Of a stretch of 64,000 bases of DNA, positions 36,354 through 46,989 are shown in pieces. This stretch comes from Phoronis australis (taxonomy: Eukaryota; Phoronida; Phoronidae), in contig NMRA01000018.1 of NCBI GenBank assembly GCA_002633005.1, positions 645,131-709,130 of the forward strand. Reading direction: 5' to 3'. Position 1 is the first letter of the stretch. The number at the start of each line of letters is the position of its first letter. The position numbers were made by a program, and so were the translations under genes. The notes beneath the pieces are model-generated. The model searched no databases. It was not told the DNA's origin and saw only the letters and a program-made list of their open reading frames with translations.

Positions 36354-36661
36354 GACTCATTAGCAGACAATCAGAGGTAGGAACTCCTGTTTGGGAGACC
36401 TGGGTTCGAATCCTGGCTTCACTGGCTGACAATCTAGCATTGCACAAAGGTGTCTTCTACTCCTCTGAGCTCGATCTTGGTAGTGAATGTGTGCAAGAGT
36501 GTGAATTAGAACCTGGATATAATGCGAAATCGACTCCTGGGCCTTTGCTTATATTCAAAAAAAGTAACCGTCGGAGTTCTGGTTTTGGAGTTGTGGACAT
36601 TCGAAGTAGTGAACTTTCGAAGTAGCGAACCTTCGGAGTAGTGGACCTTTGGAATAATGGC
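36354..36661 (+). mobile_element. tRNA-derived SINE with 16-bp tandem tail
   Basis: A box A-like TAGCAGACAATC lies at 36361 and a perfect box B GGTTCGAATCC at 36403-36413. They are 42 bp apart, as in a tRNA promoter. The flanks of box B can form a T-arm. A non-tRNA body follows, then four units of a 16-bp tandem repeat like ATTCGAAGTAGTGAAC (36599-36661). Acceptor-stem pairing and anticodon arm are poor, so it is not a tRNA gene. Confidence 0.65.
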
Positions 36662-39065
36662 ATCAAACCTTGGAAATCTTTTCCATCAAGTTAGTTGCTC
36701 ATGTGAAGTCTGTGAGGCTGTGCACCATTGACACTATTGACAATAGGAGTCTATCTTCATTGACCAAAGTTTTTATTGGGTCTTGACTTAGTTTTCCCCA
36801 AAAATGTGAACATGCTCGTCGGTGTTTTCTCAGTGCAAGAATAGTTAAATTCTGGTTTTCGAACATCAACGGAGGACTGCCTATGCTAATTTACTTCTAT
36901 TGAATTTTAAATGAGGGAAACGCACACACGTGTACAGACATGCATGTCAACCCACCAATCCACAATAGAAGTGGACACTGGATGATTAAACATACCTGTG
37001 TTTGACGAACACTTTCAATTCCAAATTTAAAAATGCCTGGCCTTTACCTTTCTGATGTGAACAAAATAATCAGTTGTTGGACTATGGATTGAGTTAGCTA
37101 CGTTGCGTCCTCATCTCGAGGACTTCGGCAGGCCACTGAGGCGTCACTTGACTAATCATGTGATTGATAGCACAGTTTGCGTGGGATACTCTTTAGCGCC
37201 CTCTCCCAAGTTCTTGGTAACTGAAATCTCAGGACCCCTTGTCTGTTTAAACTGGGATTCTCCACTCATTCATATATATATTGCCTCCTTGACCCCTCGC
37301 CTGAACCAGTTTGCTTCCCTATCTAGAATAGTGACATCCTCCATGGAGAAAGAATGGTCCGTACCAGCCATGTCGGAGAATACCGCCGAATCTTAACAAT
37401 CTCCGTAACTGGGCCTGCGATGTTGACTTTGTCCTGATGTCCCTTCCGTTGTCAAGTTATGAGTTCTGTGGCCTGACCTCGCGATGGTCTGCCTTATGGA
37501 ATGACCAATCAGGATAGCCACATCTCTTTAACACAGTTCTGTTATAATCTCTAACTTAGCACCAACCTATTTTGTGCTGTTTTGTTTCTTGGTCGATTTT
37601 GAGGCATTCACACATCTCTACAAGTTTTTGGGAGCTCTCTCGCTGCTATGTAGCTTAGCTAAGTACATGTATAGACATTTACTTCTAAACTCATTTGTTA
37701 CCCTACGGTGTAACCACCACGTGTGTTCTGATGGTTCTGGTACAAAAGAGCTTCACCGCTGAGGTAAATATGCAGGGGTAGCAAACAAATAAGCATTTCC
37801 ATTGCAGCTGTAGGTGTCCCTGGAAAAGCCGTAGTAACACACAAGCAATCTAAACGCTGTATTTGTGTCAGTTTAGTTGTAACAGTGCTCTGTTCAAGAG
37901 ATGTTATTCATACTGATGCCGTGTAAGCTAACATCGGTTTGATAACACCACTGTACATCCAACGATAACGTGATAAGTAAATCATTTTGTCACAAGTTGT
38001 ACAGTAGCACGCTGAGGCAATATTTAAACAGCCAAGCACGATAGATTTACCTTTACATTAACTTTATATTCTTCGACTGGACACGGCTTACACTTCTGGG
38101 TTTCTTTTCACGGAATTCGTCTAGCAATAACTCATAAAATGTACCTCATTCAGTTCAAAATTTAAAAATGTCGAAAATAACAGTATTTCACTTGCACAAA
38201 TATTATACAGCCAACAGACGAACTTTGAAACTACTAGTTATTACAGAACTATGTCAAAGCCCATCTCGGTTGCGACCATTTTAATAAGAAGTTATGGTTT
38301 GTTTTCCCCTCGCGTAAAATGGCAGGAAATTAGTGACGTCAGTCCTCATCAAACAATTGTAACATCTTACTGTTTCAGGCAATTTGTTCCACATAGTAAC
38401 ACCTCAATTGGGTATTGAGTTTAAGCCGTAAGTATAGTTGACGTAATCATTTTATGAACTCACTTTCATTCTCATTCGATGATCTACTGCAGGTTAAATG
38501 TCTGAAAGGCTAAAGCTTAATTTGTGGTTTATAGGAACACTTCTATGAAAACTAATACCTAACAAACGATTACTTACCAAGGTTACATTACAAAACAATT
38601 ATAACTCTAGACCTTTAAAACTGTGATGCAAGCTAACCACAAATAACAAATTTGAATTAGAAGTAATTTAGTCTGTACAACTGGAATCTTAAAACTATTG
38701 GAGGCAATTAGTAATTTTGTAGCAGAAGGCGCAAGGCAGGTAAATGTCACTTGTATATTTGCTTTCAATCGCTGTCTGTTTCTGTATCAGCAATGCCGGA
38801 ATCAGGAGGTCAAAGCGGAAAATCCGTTAATAAATAAATATGAGGTCGCTAACTGGCACGAGAGTAAAATTTACTTTACGACTGGGTCGCGCTTGCGTGC
38901 GATATCAGAGATGTTGTCGTACATATTCGATAAATAAGGAATCTTACGTGAAAAATAAATCATATTTTTTTCCTCTACGTTAAGTTTGGTTAGTCGATGG
39001 TTTAAGAATCGCTGTTTCGTAACGTTTTATCACGTGTTGTGCCGTGGTCCGAAACTTTTTTCAGC
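36662..39065. other. No gene recognised; may be upstream intron of the DUF229 gene
   Basis: No domain-bearing ORF. Because the DUF229 reading frame downstream lacks an N-terminus, exons encoding a signal anchor could lie here or further 5', but none can be called from sequence inspection. Confidence 0.4.
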
Positions 39066-39412
39066 GCATCCAGAAATTTGCAGGAAAAGCCGAAAGTGTT
39101 AGCCAACGAAAAACGTCAGAATTTAATTCTGAATTATATCATGTTAGCGCGACATGTTTACAAGTCGTCGGGAGGGCTGTTCTCTTTTAATGTTCTCTTG
39201 AACTTGACTTGTCAACAACAAAATAACGGTCGGAATCACACGAGTTGCTTCATATTTGTCAGGTATCTGTCGAGACGTTTAAGAACTCAACTCGAATACG
39301 TTGTAAATCCCAGGTAGCATTTTGCGACTTGATGCGGGCTGGCAAAAAATCTCAGCTCTCATTTCCAAATTTCAGGTCACAAATGCAACCTGCATGTCGA
39401 GCCCAACCGTTC
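39066..39412 (+). repeat. Dispersed repeat R1, long copy, directly upstream of the DUF229 exon
   Basis: Same orientation as 262-462 and inverse to 23781-24120. It ends at GTCGAGCCC (39412), only about 12 bp before a TTTCTAG splice-acceptor-like site. The start of the long DUF229 reading frame (39322) lies inside this repeat. Confidence 0.8.
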
Positions 39413-41265
39413 CAATATTTCTAGGCACAGTGAGTGGTCGAGACGGTGATTATGTGGTGTACACGCGTTCTTGTCGAATTCTGGACATTGACCCCTGGCA
39501 CGTCTCTATCAAGAAATACGTTGAGACTGAGACTAGACCGTTAATTTGTATGAAGTACAAAAAACTCGCCAATCTTGACAAAGGTGTATTGACCCCGACT
39601 GAAGGTCTTCGTCAATTAGGATCGGTGGTTAAGTGTACGTTTAGCCCTATAACGCGAAGCTTCGTGGAAAAGAATGACTCAAAATGGGACCTGGGGAAAC
39701 CAGTCGATTTACCATTATTTGATAATAAAGGTGTCAACGTGTCAGCAGATTTTGTGCACGTGCATTGCGTAAGTGACAAGGATAGACTTGTATACGACGA
39801 CTTCCTTACCCAAACATTTGTCGGTAACTACTATAAATACAAGAACAAGATGAATATGTTGCCCACACCTAAGGCAGGCTTAAGGATTAAGCGAAATAAA
39901 ATTGACGAGGAACTTAATATCCTTATGATCGGCATTGACTCCATGTCGAGGTTGAATGGGCACCGGCAACTTACCAAGCTCAGGGAATATATGCTTAAGG
40001 ATTTGAAGGGAGTCGAACTTAATGGATACAACAGGGTTGGCGATAATACGTTTTTAAACATATGTCCACTCACCATGGGAAAAACAATTGATGAAACAAA
40101 GTGGGATTCTTCACGACATTTGGACGATCAGCCATTTATTTGGAAAAGGTTCATGTCCAAAGGATACGCCAGTTTGTATGCCGAGGACGCCACTGAAGGT
40201 TCAATATTCAACTATTTGAAGAAAGGATTTTCTAAATATCCTGCGCACCACTATTACCGCCACATGTCTCTTGCGCTCGAGAAGTCTGCCCTTCACGAGC
40301 GAAGTCCAATGTGGTGCTGTGGACGAAAGGGTCTTCATAAATGGACCTTGGATTATGCAAGGCAGTTCGCTACCACATACCACGCTGCAAAGATCCCCTT
40401 CTTTGCATTTGTGTTTAATACCTTCATATCGCACGATAATATCAATGCCGTTGGTAAAACAGATGAACATTATACGGAATTTGTCCGCTACATCAACTCA
40501 TCGAATATAATCAACAACACCGTAGTTATTATATTCGGAGACCATGGTTATCGTTTTGGTGGTATCCGATCTTCATACGTGGGTCGTTACGAGGAAAATT
40601 TGCCAATGATTTTTATAACATTTCCGCCGTGGTTTGGCAAAAAATATCCATACTACGACAAAGCATTAAGAAGAAATCAACATATGTTAACGTCTCCTTT
40701 TGATGTACACCAAATGTTGCGAGACTTGTGTGTAGGGTGCGGATATGATAAGCCAAGCGACTATGGTATTAGTCTCTTTGAAAACATTCCAAAGGACAGG
40801 GTGTGCTCAGAGGCCGGTATTGCTATTCACTTTTGCGCCTGTCGAGAGGAAAAGAAACTAAAGGTTACAAATTCGAATGTTGTCCAGGCAAGCAAGGCCT
40901 TACTGAGTCGTATTAATGAGCTCAGTAATATGAAGAAAGGCCTTTGTCTAGAACAGGAAATAACCAAAATTATTGATGCTTCAACATCTGTCCACGACCA
41001 GACTTACTCCAAAGGGTGTACTGTGAAAGGCGTCTGTTATGACAGTAATTGGCATAGGTTACAGACATCTTTTACGTTATATCTGATTACCATTCAAACC
41101 CAGCCTGGCAGCGGTCAATTCCAAGCAACCGTACGTCACGAGCAGAATAAATTTCAAGTTATGGGTGACATTAGTCGCACTAATTCATATGGAAAAACGT
41201 CTAGTTGTATAACAGACGATTTTAATCTCGTAAAATTTTGTTATTGTAGAAGTAACATATACTAA
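39322..41265 (+). CDS. DUF229 family protein (alkaline-phosphatase/sulfatase fold), large exon
   Basis: A 647-codon open frame encodes a complete DUF229 domain. Landmarks (residues of this frame): CRILDIDPWHVSI at 51-63; NILMIGIDSMSRLN at 199-212, the metal/nucleophile block of the alkaline-phosphatase superfamily; GDNTFLNICPLTMG at 240-253; YAEDATEGSIFNY at 286-298; CCGRKG at 332-337; FISHDN at 368-373; IIFGDHGYRFGG at 403-414 with the metal-binding Asp407-His408; YEENLPMIFITFPPWF at 423-438; LTSPFDVHQMLRDL at 456-469; ISLFENIP at 483-490; CSEAGIAIHFCAC at 495-507. The substrate is unknown for this family; members are usually secretory or membrane-anchored. Residues 1 to about 33 are translated repeat R1, and no signal peptide or anchor is present. 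The exon most likely begins after the acceptor TTTCTAG at about 39424, with N-terminal exons upstream. The frame is intact, so it is probably functional. Confidence 0.85.
   Translation: MRLDAGWQKISALISKFQVTNATCMSSPTVPIFLGTVSGRDGDYVVYTRSCRILDIDPWHVSIKKYVETETRPLICMKYKKLANLDKGVLTPTEGLRQLGSVVKCTFSPITRSFVEKNDSKWDLGKPVDLPLFDNKGVNVSADFVHVHCVSDKDRLVYDDFLTQTFVGNYYKYKNKMNMLPTPKAGLRIKRNKIDEELNILMIGIDSMSRLNGHRQLTKLREYMLKDLKGVELNGYNRVGDNTFLNICPLTMGKTIDETKWDSSRHLDDQPFIWKRFMSKGYASLYAEDATEGSIFNYLKKGFSKYPAHHYYRHMSLALEKSALHERSPMWCCGRKGLHKWTLDYARQFATTYHAAKIPFFAFVFNTFISHDNINAVGKTDEHYTEFVRYINSSNIINNTVVIIFGDHGYRFGGIRSSYVGRYEENLPMIFITFPPWFGKKYPYYDKALRRNQHMLTSPFDVHQMLRDLCVGCGYDKPSDYGISLFENIPKDRVCSEAGIAIHFCACREEKKLKVTNSNVVQASKALLSRINELSNMKKGLCLEQEITKIIDASTSVHDQTYSKGCTVKGVCYDSNWHRLQTSFTLYLITIQTQPGSGQFQATVRHEQNKFQVMGDISRTNSYGKTSSCITDDFNLVKFCYCRSNIY
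39409..39424 (+). other. Putative 3' splice site of the DUF229 exon
   Basis: CGTTCCAATATTTCTAG gives a pyrimidine-rich stretch and AG just after the end of repeat R1 and before the first codons that look like family sequence (GTVSGRDGDYVV). Position by inspection only. Confidence 0.4.
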
Positions 41266-41286
41266 TCAGTGCTCGATGCTTCTAGA

Positions 41287-41850
41287 TTGACGGCAAGTCG
41301 CATTTGGCAACTTGTCGAAAATCCCAGGTCGCCAAGCAAATTCTAAGGTCACCAAAACTTATTTGAAATTGTCGACTAAAAATAAGGTGCCGTTCTCCAT
41401 CTCTTGCGCATACCTCTTCAATTTCTCCCTGTAAAAATATGACACCGCTCAATCGCTAATCTGGTACGAGAGGCCGTCTTTGCTCTAACGCAATTCAAGA
41501 GAACGTAGACGATCGCATACACTGCAGGAGCCCGATTTCCGCCGGACAATTCCGACTTACGTCTGTATACTTCCTGCTGTAATTTAAGCGCGTTTGATGT
41601 GTGCTGACTGCTGAGGGTGGCAAATGGACTGGTTATACGAAATAAACGGAACAGTTGCTTACCAAAAGTATTAAATCTGGGAGAAATGTCAGTAATTTAA
41701 AGTTTGGAAGTCACCACAAACGTTGCAACGAGATTCGGGGGAATTCTTGTCTGACTTTTATACTCGCTTTGGCGACCTCATGTGCCACTTGATATTTTCC
41801 AAGGTCGCTAAATATAACCTGAGGTCACATTTGCGACCTGCTAATGGTAG
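41287..41850. repeat. R1-like fragments downstream of DUF229
   Basis: Degenerate GCGACCTG/CAGGTCGC-bearing segments lie at 41287-41350 (AAGTCGCATTTGGCAACTTG, CCCAGGTCGCC) and 41762-41848 (GGCGACCTC, CACATTTGCGACCTG). An AATAAA at about 41641 could serve as poly-A signal for the gene. Confidence 0.5.
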
Positions 41851-42077
41851 CAGTACAAATGCAAATTATTTTATTCATTGCCCTGCTTAAGTTAGGAAAC
41901 TAAGTGTTATTTGTTATTTTGGTCCAATTTTTATTCTTAAATATCGTATTTCATTTTTATTGAAGGACCATTTTTATAGTTATCTCGCAGTACACAAATA
42001 AGATCTTGGTTATAACACGAAGATTACAGGCAATGTGTCTTTATTACGATACCTCAATTTCACATGAACAGATAGTA

Positions 42078-43405
42078 CATGTATATTCATGGAGAATAGG
42101 TTCGTCATTGGTCTCTAGAAGCATTGTATATAAAATGTTCACTTACTTAGAGACGTGGTTGGTTGTTGGCAGATGTTTTGACCTGGTCCGCCTGGTCTTT
42201 GTCGATGAATGAGGGATTTCCCGCCTTTCGCTCGTTAAGAATGCTGGAGTACACGGGGGGTAGGTGGAGTCCTGTGTCCCGGTTTAAGAGGGGGCGCTGA
42301 CTGTTGATGTGTATGGCCTCTTTGAGCTTACGAGTATGCCAATTTTGTTCCTTGGCTAGGATCCTGGATGACGCAAGAGAGATGATGTGCCCAGTCGCCA
42401 AAATATGTTCCCCCACGGCTGTTGGTCTGTCTAGTTTCAGATGTTCTTTGAACCTGGTAAGGAACGGTCTCTTGGTTTCTCCAATGTAGGTGTGGTTGGG
42501 ATCCAGCTGGTATATGACCCCACATTGTTTAGCCATCGGGGTTGGGTCTTTGAGTCTGACGAGTAGGGAACGGAGGGTGTTGATAGGTTTCATGTAACAG
42601 GAAATTCCGTGGGTTCTGTAGGTGTGCTGTAGGCGTTCAGATATTCCTCTTATGTATGGGATGGCAACGGAGGGACCATCGAGTTTTTCCAAAGATTTAC
42701 GACTAGGGGAGTCAGTAAACATCTGTTCCTGGTATCTATTAGCTCGCAATGCATCTTCTACGTGGTCAATCTCTTCGGCATAGTCACGGTAGTCAGTGAT
42801 GTAACGATTAACTCTATCCAGGAGGGTACGAGCGACAGAATGTTTGTGTTTTAAGGGGTGGTTGGAAGAAAAGTGGAGGTATTGGTCCGTGTGTGTCAGT
42901 TCCTGTAGATCTTGATTTTGTTGGAGCCATTATCGACCGCGTGTATGGATAGATCCAGAAACGGTAAGGTTCTGTTGATTTCTGTCTCCATGGTGAATTG
43001 AATGCAGCTGCCAATGCTGTTGATGTGATCAGTGAAGGTGGCGAGGTCATTGTCCGGGAGCATGACAGAAGTGTCGTCCACGTATCTGAGCCAGATGTGT
43101 GGGGGTCTGGGAGCCGACATCAAAGCTGTCTGTTCAAACTCTTCCATGTAATCACCGATTCTTCAACAATCTCTTGAATGTGTACGATAGTGAGGGCCTT
43201 TTCTACAGGGACACTGGTGAAAAGAGCAATAATCACATCAACCGGGACAGAGGAGTCCACCTACCCCCGTGTACTCCGGCATTCTTAACGAGCGTAAGGC
43301 GGGAAATTCCTCATTCATCGACAAAGACCTGGCGGACCAGGTCGAAACGTCTGCCAACAACCAATCACGTCGCTAAGTAAGTGAACATTTCATATACAGA
43401 TATAT
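42078..43405 (-). mobile_element. Penelope-like retroelement copy 2 with inverted copy of its 3' end
   Basis: Minus-strand element containing RT remnants, linker and GIY-YIG endonuclease. Its 3' end (about 42125-42303) is repeated in inverse orientation at the 5' side (about 43230-43405), giving imperfect 165-bp terminal inverted repeats. The segment beyond the 3' end (42078-42125) matches, inverted, the 5' flank inside copy 1 (11919-11967). Inverted or tandem terminal copies are a known habit of Penelope-like elements. Confidence 0.8.
42147..43230 (-). pseudogene. Penelope-like RT/GIY-YIG polyprotein remnant
   Basis: From the 5' side: LFTSVPVEKALTIVH (RT motif A region, about 43225-43180), then a deletion, then MEEFEQTAL (43147), RYVDDTSVMLPD with the catalytic YVDD box, and INRTLPFLDLSI. 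A frameshift near 42896 leads into YLHFSSNHPLKHKHSVA. The 200-codon frame 42749-42147 follows with IPYIRGISERL, KPINTLRSLLV and the nuclease: CGVIY at 76-80, YIGET at 88-92, RFKEH at 99-103, and EAIHI at 144-148 with the metal-binding Glu. The C-x3-C insert seen in copy 1 is deleted here. RT is missing its core between motif A and the YVDD block, so the copy is not autonomous. Confidence 0.85.
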
Positions 43406-43895
43406 TCATGAACGTACGTTTCACCTCTTAAGCTGTAGTGGTACTATTCCCATCGTAGTACAGTACGTGTGGAGTCGATCACTGCGCGAACAGATTGTGG
43501 CAAGGAGAGAGCGCAGTACATCTAGAATACAGCAGCTTCTGCGAAACAAATGTCTCACACTGTGTTGTCTTTCAGAAAATGGAGTTTAAAACACTCCTGT
43601 TTAAAACATTTTCAGTACCTGAGCCTTCAAATGATGTTCATCGGGTTCATGTAGATGTGTTCGTAGGCTGAAAAGTTCATTGTCCTTCGGACTGGCAGAG
43701 TAAATAATGTCCAACAAAACTCTCGCTTCCTCTGCTACCTGTAATGAAAATGAAGTTTTGAAACCAGTAATCGAGATATTTAAACAATTATTTACAAAAA
43801 TATATTTCCAATCTTGAGTTTTTTTTAAATAACTGTAACCTGTAAAATAGAAAAACAACGATCAAGTACAATTGATAAAACATTGTTCTCCACTA
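43406..43895. other. No gene seen
   Basis: AT-rich spacer between the Penelope-like element and the LINE tail. No recognisable coding sequence. Confidence 0.6.
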
Positions 43896-44720
43896 CCAGT
43901 AAGTGAGTAAGTCAGTGTAAGTAAGTAAGTAAGTAAGTAACTAAGTAATTTTTTATTATAGTAACATGTGTTCAAATGAATTTAAACAATGAATACCTTA
44001 CAAAGACTAGGAACACACAAGCCCTCGGCGGGGCTTATAAGTCACTTTAGATACATGATACAAAAAAGAAAAGACAAGTGTACACGCATTGCAAGAGTAC
44101 CGGAAAGAGAAGGCCAAGATAAAAGTGATCATACATATTAATTTTCCTTACTTCAAAAATAGTTTTGTTGAAAACTGAAGTTTTTTTCATAACATCTTTT
44201 TGCATGATTGTAATTAGTTTACTTTCACAGCTTTCTGCACGAAATCGTGGATATTTAATCTCAACTTCACAGTAAAAGGTGTTTCTGGCATCTAAGAAAA
44301 ACGGACACTCAAACAGAAAATGTAGTTCAGTTTCGACCTGACCAGTGTGACAAAGACATCAAATTCTGTCATCAAATTCTAGAGAACAAAAACGCCCAAC
44401 CTCACCCTAGAACTGTAGGGTTCCGGTTCTAATTTGAGCAAGAATTGACCTACCTGGCCGAGTTAAGTCTAAAAGTAGGTAAGGCTCAACGTCAAAGACA
44501 TTCTTCATCAAAACATAGGTTCTTAACTTTGGTTTCGAACAGGTTTCAAACAACCACCTATTGCAGGCCAAATCATGCAAAATACCAGTTTTAACCTGTT
44601 GCTTCAACAGGGTAGAGTTTTGTAACGCCAGGACCTTACAAAAATCTAGCCAAAATCACTCATTCTCAGTAAAATGCAGGGCAACATCGCACGTAATCTC
44701 GCAGTCTTGCTTTTTAACAA
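43896..44720 (-). mobile_element. 5'-truncated LINE, C-terminal and 3' end only, (TTAC)n tail
   Basis: On the minus strand a (TTAC)n microsatellite tail (43896-43945), ATAATAAA, an ATTCATTGTTT motif and a 6-bp hairpin (AAGCCC/GGGCTT, 44019-44036) form a CR1/L2-like 3' end. Upstream, the frame at 44607-44407 encodes CSKPKLRTYVLMKN and RPGRSILAQIRTGTL. After a frameshift comes GRFCSLEFDDRI, a stop, CLCHTGQVETELHFLFECPFF and LDARNTFY. This is the LINE C-terminal region with a C-x2-C...H-x4-C zinc knuckle. The reverse transcriptase is not present. Confidence 0.75.
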
Positions 44721-45101
44721 ACTCCTAGCGTTACGGAAATCTGAGCCAGTTTGTCGATGATTCCGTCAGGTTTGGGTAACATACAACATACAGGTTTTGT
44801 GTGCTTGCCCATAACAAAGAAGGCTACCAGTTGAGGTCAAGTGAATTTACTCGTCTGTACCATATGTTTGAATTTTCAGTTGTGGTGAACACTGGCTATG
44901 TAGCATTTGTTACACACATGTCACACAAGAAGACAAAAATGCAATTCTAGAAGTGATCAATCTTATTTCATAACTTGAAAATTCTTAAGCATTAAAAGAA
45001 AGTGTCCAGGGGGATGTTATTCTGTACCAGTCCAATGAGGCAAAGGTTGGCCTAGATAAACACCGTAAACACCTGTCCTCAATGGACACCCGGAACACTT
45101 G

Positions 45102-45330
45102 TTACTCTGCGCGTGCAAGCGCAGAGTACTGTTGTTCCTGGGTTTTCTTCAATTTTATTTTTATTACTCTGCGCGTGCAAGCGCAGAGTACTGTTGTTCC
45201 TGGGTTTTCTTCAATTTTATTCTTATTCTTATTACTCTGCGCGTGTAAGCGTGTAAGCGCAGGGTACTGTTGTTCCTGGGTTTTCTTCAGTGTTATTCTT
45301 ATTCTTCTTATTCTTATTCTTCTTCCGACC
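45102..45330. repeat. Tandem array of 62-bp units, each with a perfect hairpin
   Basis: Units start at 45102, 45164 and 45232. Each begins TACTCTGCGC, a short loop (GTGCAA), then GCGCAGAGTA, a perfect 10-bp stem. CTGTTGTTCCTGGGTTTTC and a T-rich ATTCTT tract follow. The third unit has a duplicated GTGTAAGC in the loop and one stem mismatch. Repeat S follows shortly. Confidence 0.85.
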
Positions 45331-45465
45331 AACTTTGAGGCTTATTAACTCCAAATTGGGTGCAGGTACGGTCTTTAAATTCAGCATATGACTTTTGACA
45401 GTATATAAATTTTGATTGGTTATATAATCATATTCCATATTGCACCGGAAGAGGTTGTTTGGTGC

Positions 45466-45660
45466 AAAGGCCATATAATTTTCAAAATGCTACTCCTCCT
45501 TCAGTTTTAAAGCTATCTTTTTCAAATTCGGTGCACAGGTATAAGTCAACATGACAATTTAAAAAATTACTTTTCTAAGTAATCTGGTCATCCAATCAGG
45601 TGAAACAAGTCAAAGGTCAATAGGTGCAAACTAAAACTTTGAGCTAGACACTTCAAATTG
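45466..45660 (+). repeat. Dispersed repeat S, copy 1
   Basis: Direct homologue of 50558-50745. Shared blocks are GCAAAGGTCATATAA-like sequence, AAGTCAACATG, AAAGGTCAATAGGTGCAAAC and TTTTGAGCTAGA. The homology stops at 45660, exactly where the LINE 3' end begins, which suggests the LINE inserted into or beside it. Confidence 0.65.
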
Positions 45661-45765
45661 ACAGGTTTTTTAATGTTTATTACGAAATCTTCAGAATACA
45701 ATGAATATACATAACCCAGAAAGCGCCAAGAGGCATTAGATCTGGGTAAAAAAATACAAAGAAGT

Positions 45766-46527
45766 CTATATACAATGATTATATACGAATACATAAATAA
45801 ATAAAAAAACTGATGTTAAGAATACAATGATATATGAAAACGAATAAAATAATTCATTTTCATACAGATGTATCAAATTCTCTCCACTCACATAAAGAGA
45901 TTTAATGTTATGAAGAAATTGTGATACTATTTCAAATAAAACCTTATTTTCGTTTGAGTTAAGTTCTTGACATCCATATAGAAAGAAATTAATTTTCTTG
46001 TACAATTGCGGAATTTCAGAATATTTTTTATAAACATTGGGGTATTGTTCGAGTGCCTGGAAGAACTGTACCCTCTCCTCCTTGCATACCTCACAAACAA
46101 AGAAAACATGAGGATATGTCTGGGTATCTCCACAGGAACACAGAGGCGAAATATTATTAAAATTATGTCTAAATTTCTCGTTGTTTACGAATAGACCACA
46201 TCTTGATCTGTGTAGGGTTATTTCATGGTTGCGGGGAAGTTGGAATGATGTCAATGGGACTGGCAAGTCTGGAGTAGTGGTATGCATTTTAAAGTTATTT
46301 TTGAGTGTGACGACTGAAGTGCTTTCTTTTATTTTGAATGGTGAGGAATTCCAGTTGTCAATACAAGTTAATATCGTTGATCTTCTGAAGGCTTGGCTGA
46401 TGGAGGCTGGAGTAGTATACATATTGCTTTTCCGGAGTCCTGGTCTCGCGCTTGGTCTTTTGTAGGAGTCAAAGAGGATTTTGTTAGAATAATTGTTTAT
46501 GTTGGTTAAGACTTTGAATGTATACAT
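45766..46527 (-). pseudogene. LINE C-terminal region with zinc knuckle
   Basis: A 253-codon frame. Residues 36-80 (MYTTPASISQAFRRSTIL...WNSSPFKIKESTSV...LKNNFK) match the post-RT region of CR1-like LINEs. LHRSRCGLFVNNEKF leads to SPLCSCGDTQTYPHVFFVC, a C-x-C-x7-H-x4-C zinc-binding pattern at 130-145. The frame then becomes low-complexity and aromatic and runs into the 3' UTR. Confidence 0.75.
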
Positions 46528-46989
46528 GGACAGGTGGAGTTTACGACGGGTTGCTAGTTTGCTCCAGTGAAGACTATTTAGAGCCTTGAATGTGTTGGAC
46601 CCTTTGTATGCCCCGGTTATGGCTAAAGCTGCTTGGTATTGTAGTCTTTATAATTGAAGAAGTATGCCAGATTGGTAGATTATGTCACAGTAATCTAGAT
46701 GTGGAAGTACAAAAGACTTGAACAGAGTTTCAAGATGCATGGAGTTGAGATGACGAGAGATAATTCTAATTGGATTAATTAATGTTTGTACTTTTTGAAC
46801 GAGTTCTCGACAATGAGGAGTACATTGTAAATGTAAGCTTATGGTCGAGTAGCAAGCCAAGATGTTCGTGCGTGAACTTATTGGGGATAACTTCTCCATT
46901 GAGTGATAATTCCAGTGTTGGATTGGTGTGGAAATGAGTATTATTAGACTTAGAAAATATAAGATCAACATTTTTTTCAGGTTTAAATT

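Noticed and set aside
36361-36430. Functional tRNA gene
   Set aside because: Box A and B are present, but the acceptor and anticodon stems do not pair well and a SINE-like body follows.
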